From: VRUE01 sp963774555
GTDB taxonomy: Bacteria > Actinomycetota > Thermoleophilia > Solirubrobacterales > 70-9
DNA length: 64,000 bases
Assembly: GCA_963774555.1 (NCBI GenBank)
Contig: CAVZFL010000001.1
Coordinates: 1,426,001-1,490,000 of the forward strand
Direction: 5' to 3'
Positions within the stretch are counted from its first letter, which is position 1, and the number at the start of each line of letters is the position of its first letter. Shown here one piece after another: positions 63,797 through 64,000 of the stretch. Below the pieces are notes generated by a model that was not told the DNA's origin, searched no databases, and saw nothing but the letters and a program-made list of their open reading frames with translations. A program made the position numbers and the translations under genes.

Positions 63797-64000
63797 ATGG
63801 CCGAGCTGAGCGAAGAGCGCCTCGCCCCTGTCAATGGCATCGAGATCGCCTACCAGGAGGTGGGGGACCCCGACGGCGAGCCGCTGCTGCTGGTGATGGG
63901 CCTGGCGACCCAGATGATCGCCTGGGACGAGGAGTTCTGCTCGCTGCTGGCCGAGCGCGGCTTCCGCGTGATCCGCTTCGACAACCGCGACGTCGGCCAC
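63797..64000 (+). CDS. Alpha/beta-hydrolase, N-terminal part only
   Basis: 68 residues from ATG 63797 to the window end. APVNGIEIAYQEVGDPDGEP, LLLVMGLATQMIAWDEEFCS, LLAERGFRVIRFDNRDVGH match the start of alpha/beta-fold hydrolases with the VMGLGxQ variant of the oxyanion region and the RFDNRDxG segment. The catalytic Ser, acid and His would lie beyond the window. Confidence 0.8.
   Translation, partial: MAELSEERLAPVNGIEIAYQEVGDPDGEPLLLVMGLATQMIAWDEEFCSLLAERGFRVIRFDNRDVGH

Noticed and set aside
1..64000. CRISPR array
   Set aside because: No set of regularly spaced short direct repeats was found; the only multi-copy direct repeat is the 28-bp set with spacings of 650 and 754 bp.

Overview
This is a high-GC, GTG-rich actinobacterial chromosome segment. 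The most likely host is a member of the class Thermoleophilia (Solirubrobacterales or Gaiellales type). Support for this: a fused CofGH (FbiC) and a complete coenzyme F420 gene set, ClpS, the actinobacterial-style ethylmalonyl-CoA pathway enzymes, and secreted proteins ending in the Cys-rich repeat style common in that class. The class-level assignment is inference. No rRNA and no CRISPR array were seen; five tRNA genes were.

Layout. 0-23 kb: core metabolism, including four enzymes of the ethylmalonyl-CoA pathway that are scattered rather than clustered (acyl-CoA dehydrogenase 551-1765, MaoC hydratase 5410-5955, ethylmalonyl-CoA mutase 8983-10977, crotonyl-CoA carboxylase/reductase 15377-16639). 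Also here are a nucleotide-sugar dehydrogenase, a Fic protein, ClpS overlapping a PQQ-type sugar dehydrogenase, RmuC, YgfZ, a DtxR-family regulator with its box beside an Nramp transporter, and a ThiY-like binding protein. 23-31 kb: aquaporin, then the F420 locus (cofGH forward; npdG-cofD-cofC-cofE as a coupled reverse operon). Into this locus several long hairpin elements are inserted, four of them inside reading frames. 31-38 kb: an SDR enzyme, an AbiEi/DUF559 protein, HMG-CoA lyase, an acyl-CoA carboxylase beta subunit, PAP2, acetoacetyl-CoA synthetase and an MBL hydrolase. 38.9-46 kb: five tRNA genes, a LAGLIDADG gene and an IS1595-family element. 46.3-49.6 kb: an accessory patch of intact and broken toxin-antitoxin genes punctuated by three copies of a 28-bp repeat, and an ORF6N remnant. 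50.5-54.3 kb: a four-gene translationally coupled operon (two paralogous small proteins, a DyP peroxidase, an unusual cytochrome P450). 54.3-64 kb: pdxH, a frameshifted amidase, a MocR regulator, an FAD amine-oxidase-like enzyme, Nudix, RDD, a haloalkane dehalogenase, a metallophosphoesterase and the start of an alpha/beta hydrolase.

Most notable: (1) a family of long-arm palindromic elements inserted in frame in cofGH, cofE and (twice) a secreted-protein gene, resembling in behaviour the palindromic elements known from Rickettsia; (2) the DyP-P450 operon, whose P450 lacks the usual I-helix acid/threonine pair; (3) the toxin-antitoxin patch with a shared terminal repeat. Caution: eight reading-frame breaks in three genes, and probably a ninth, are each repaired by removing a single base. 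That pattern looks more like insertion errors in the assembly than gene decay.
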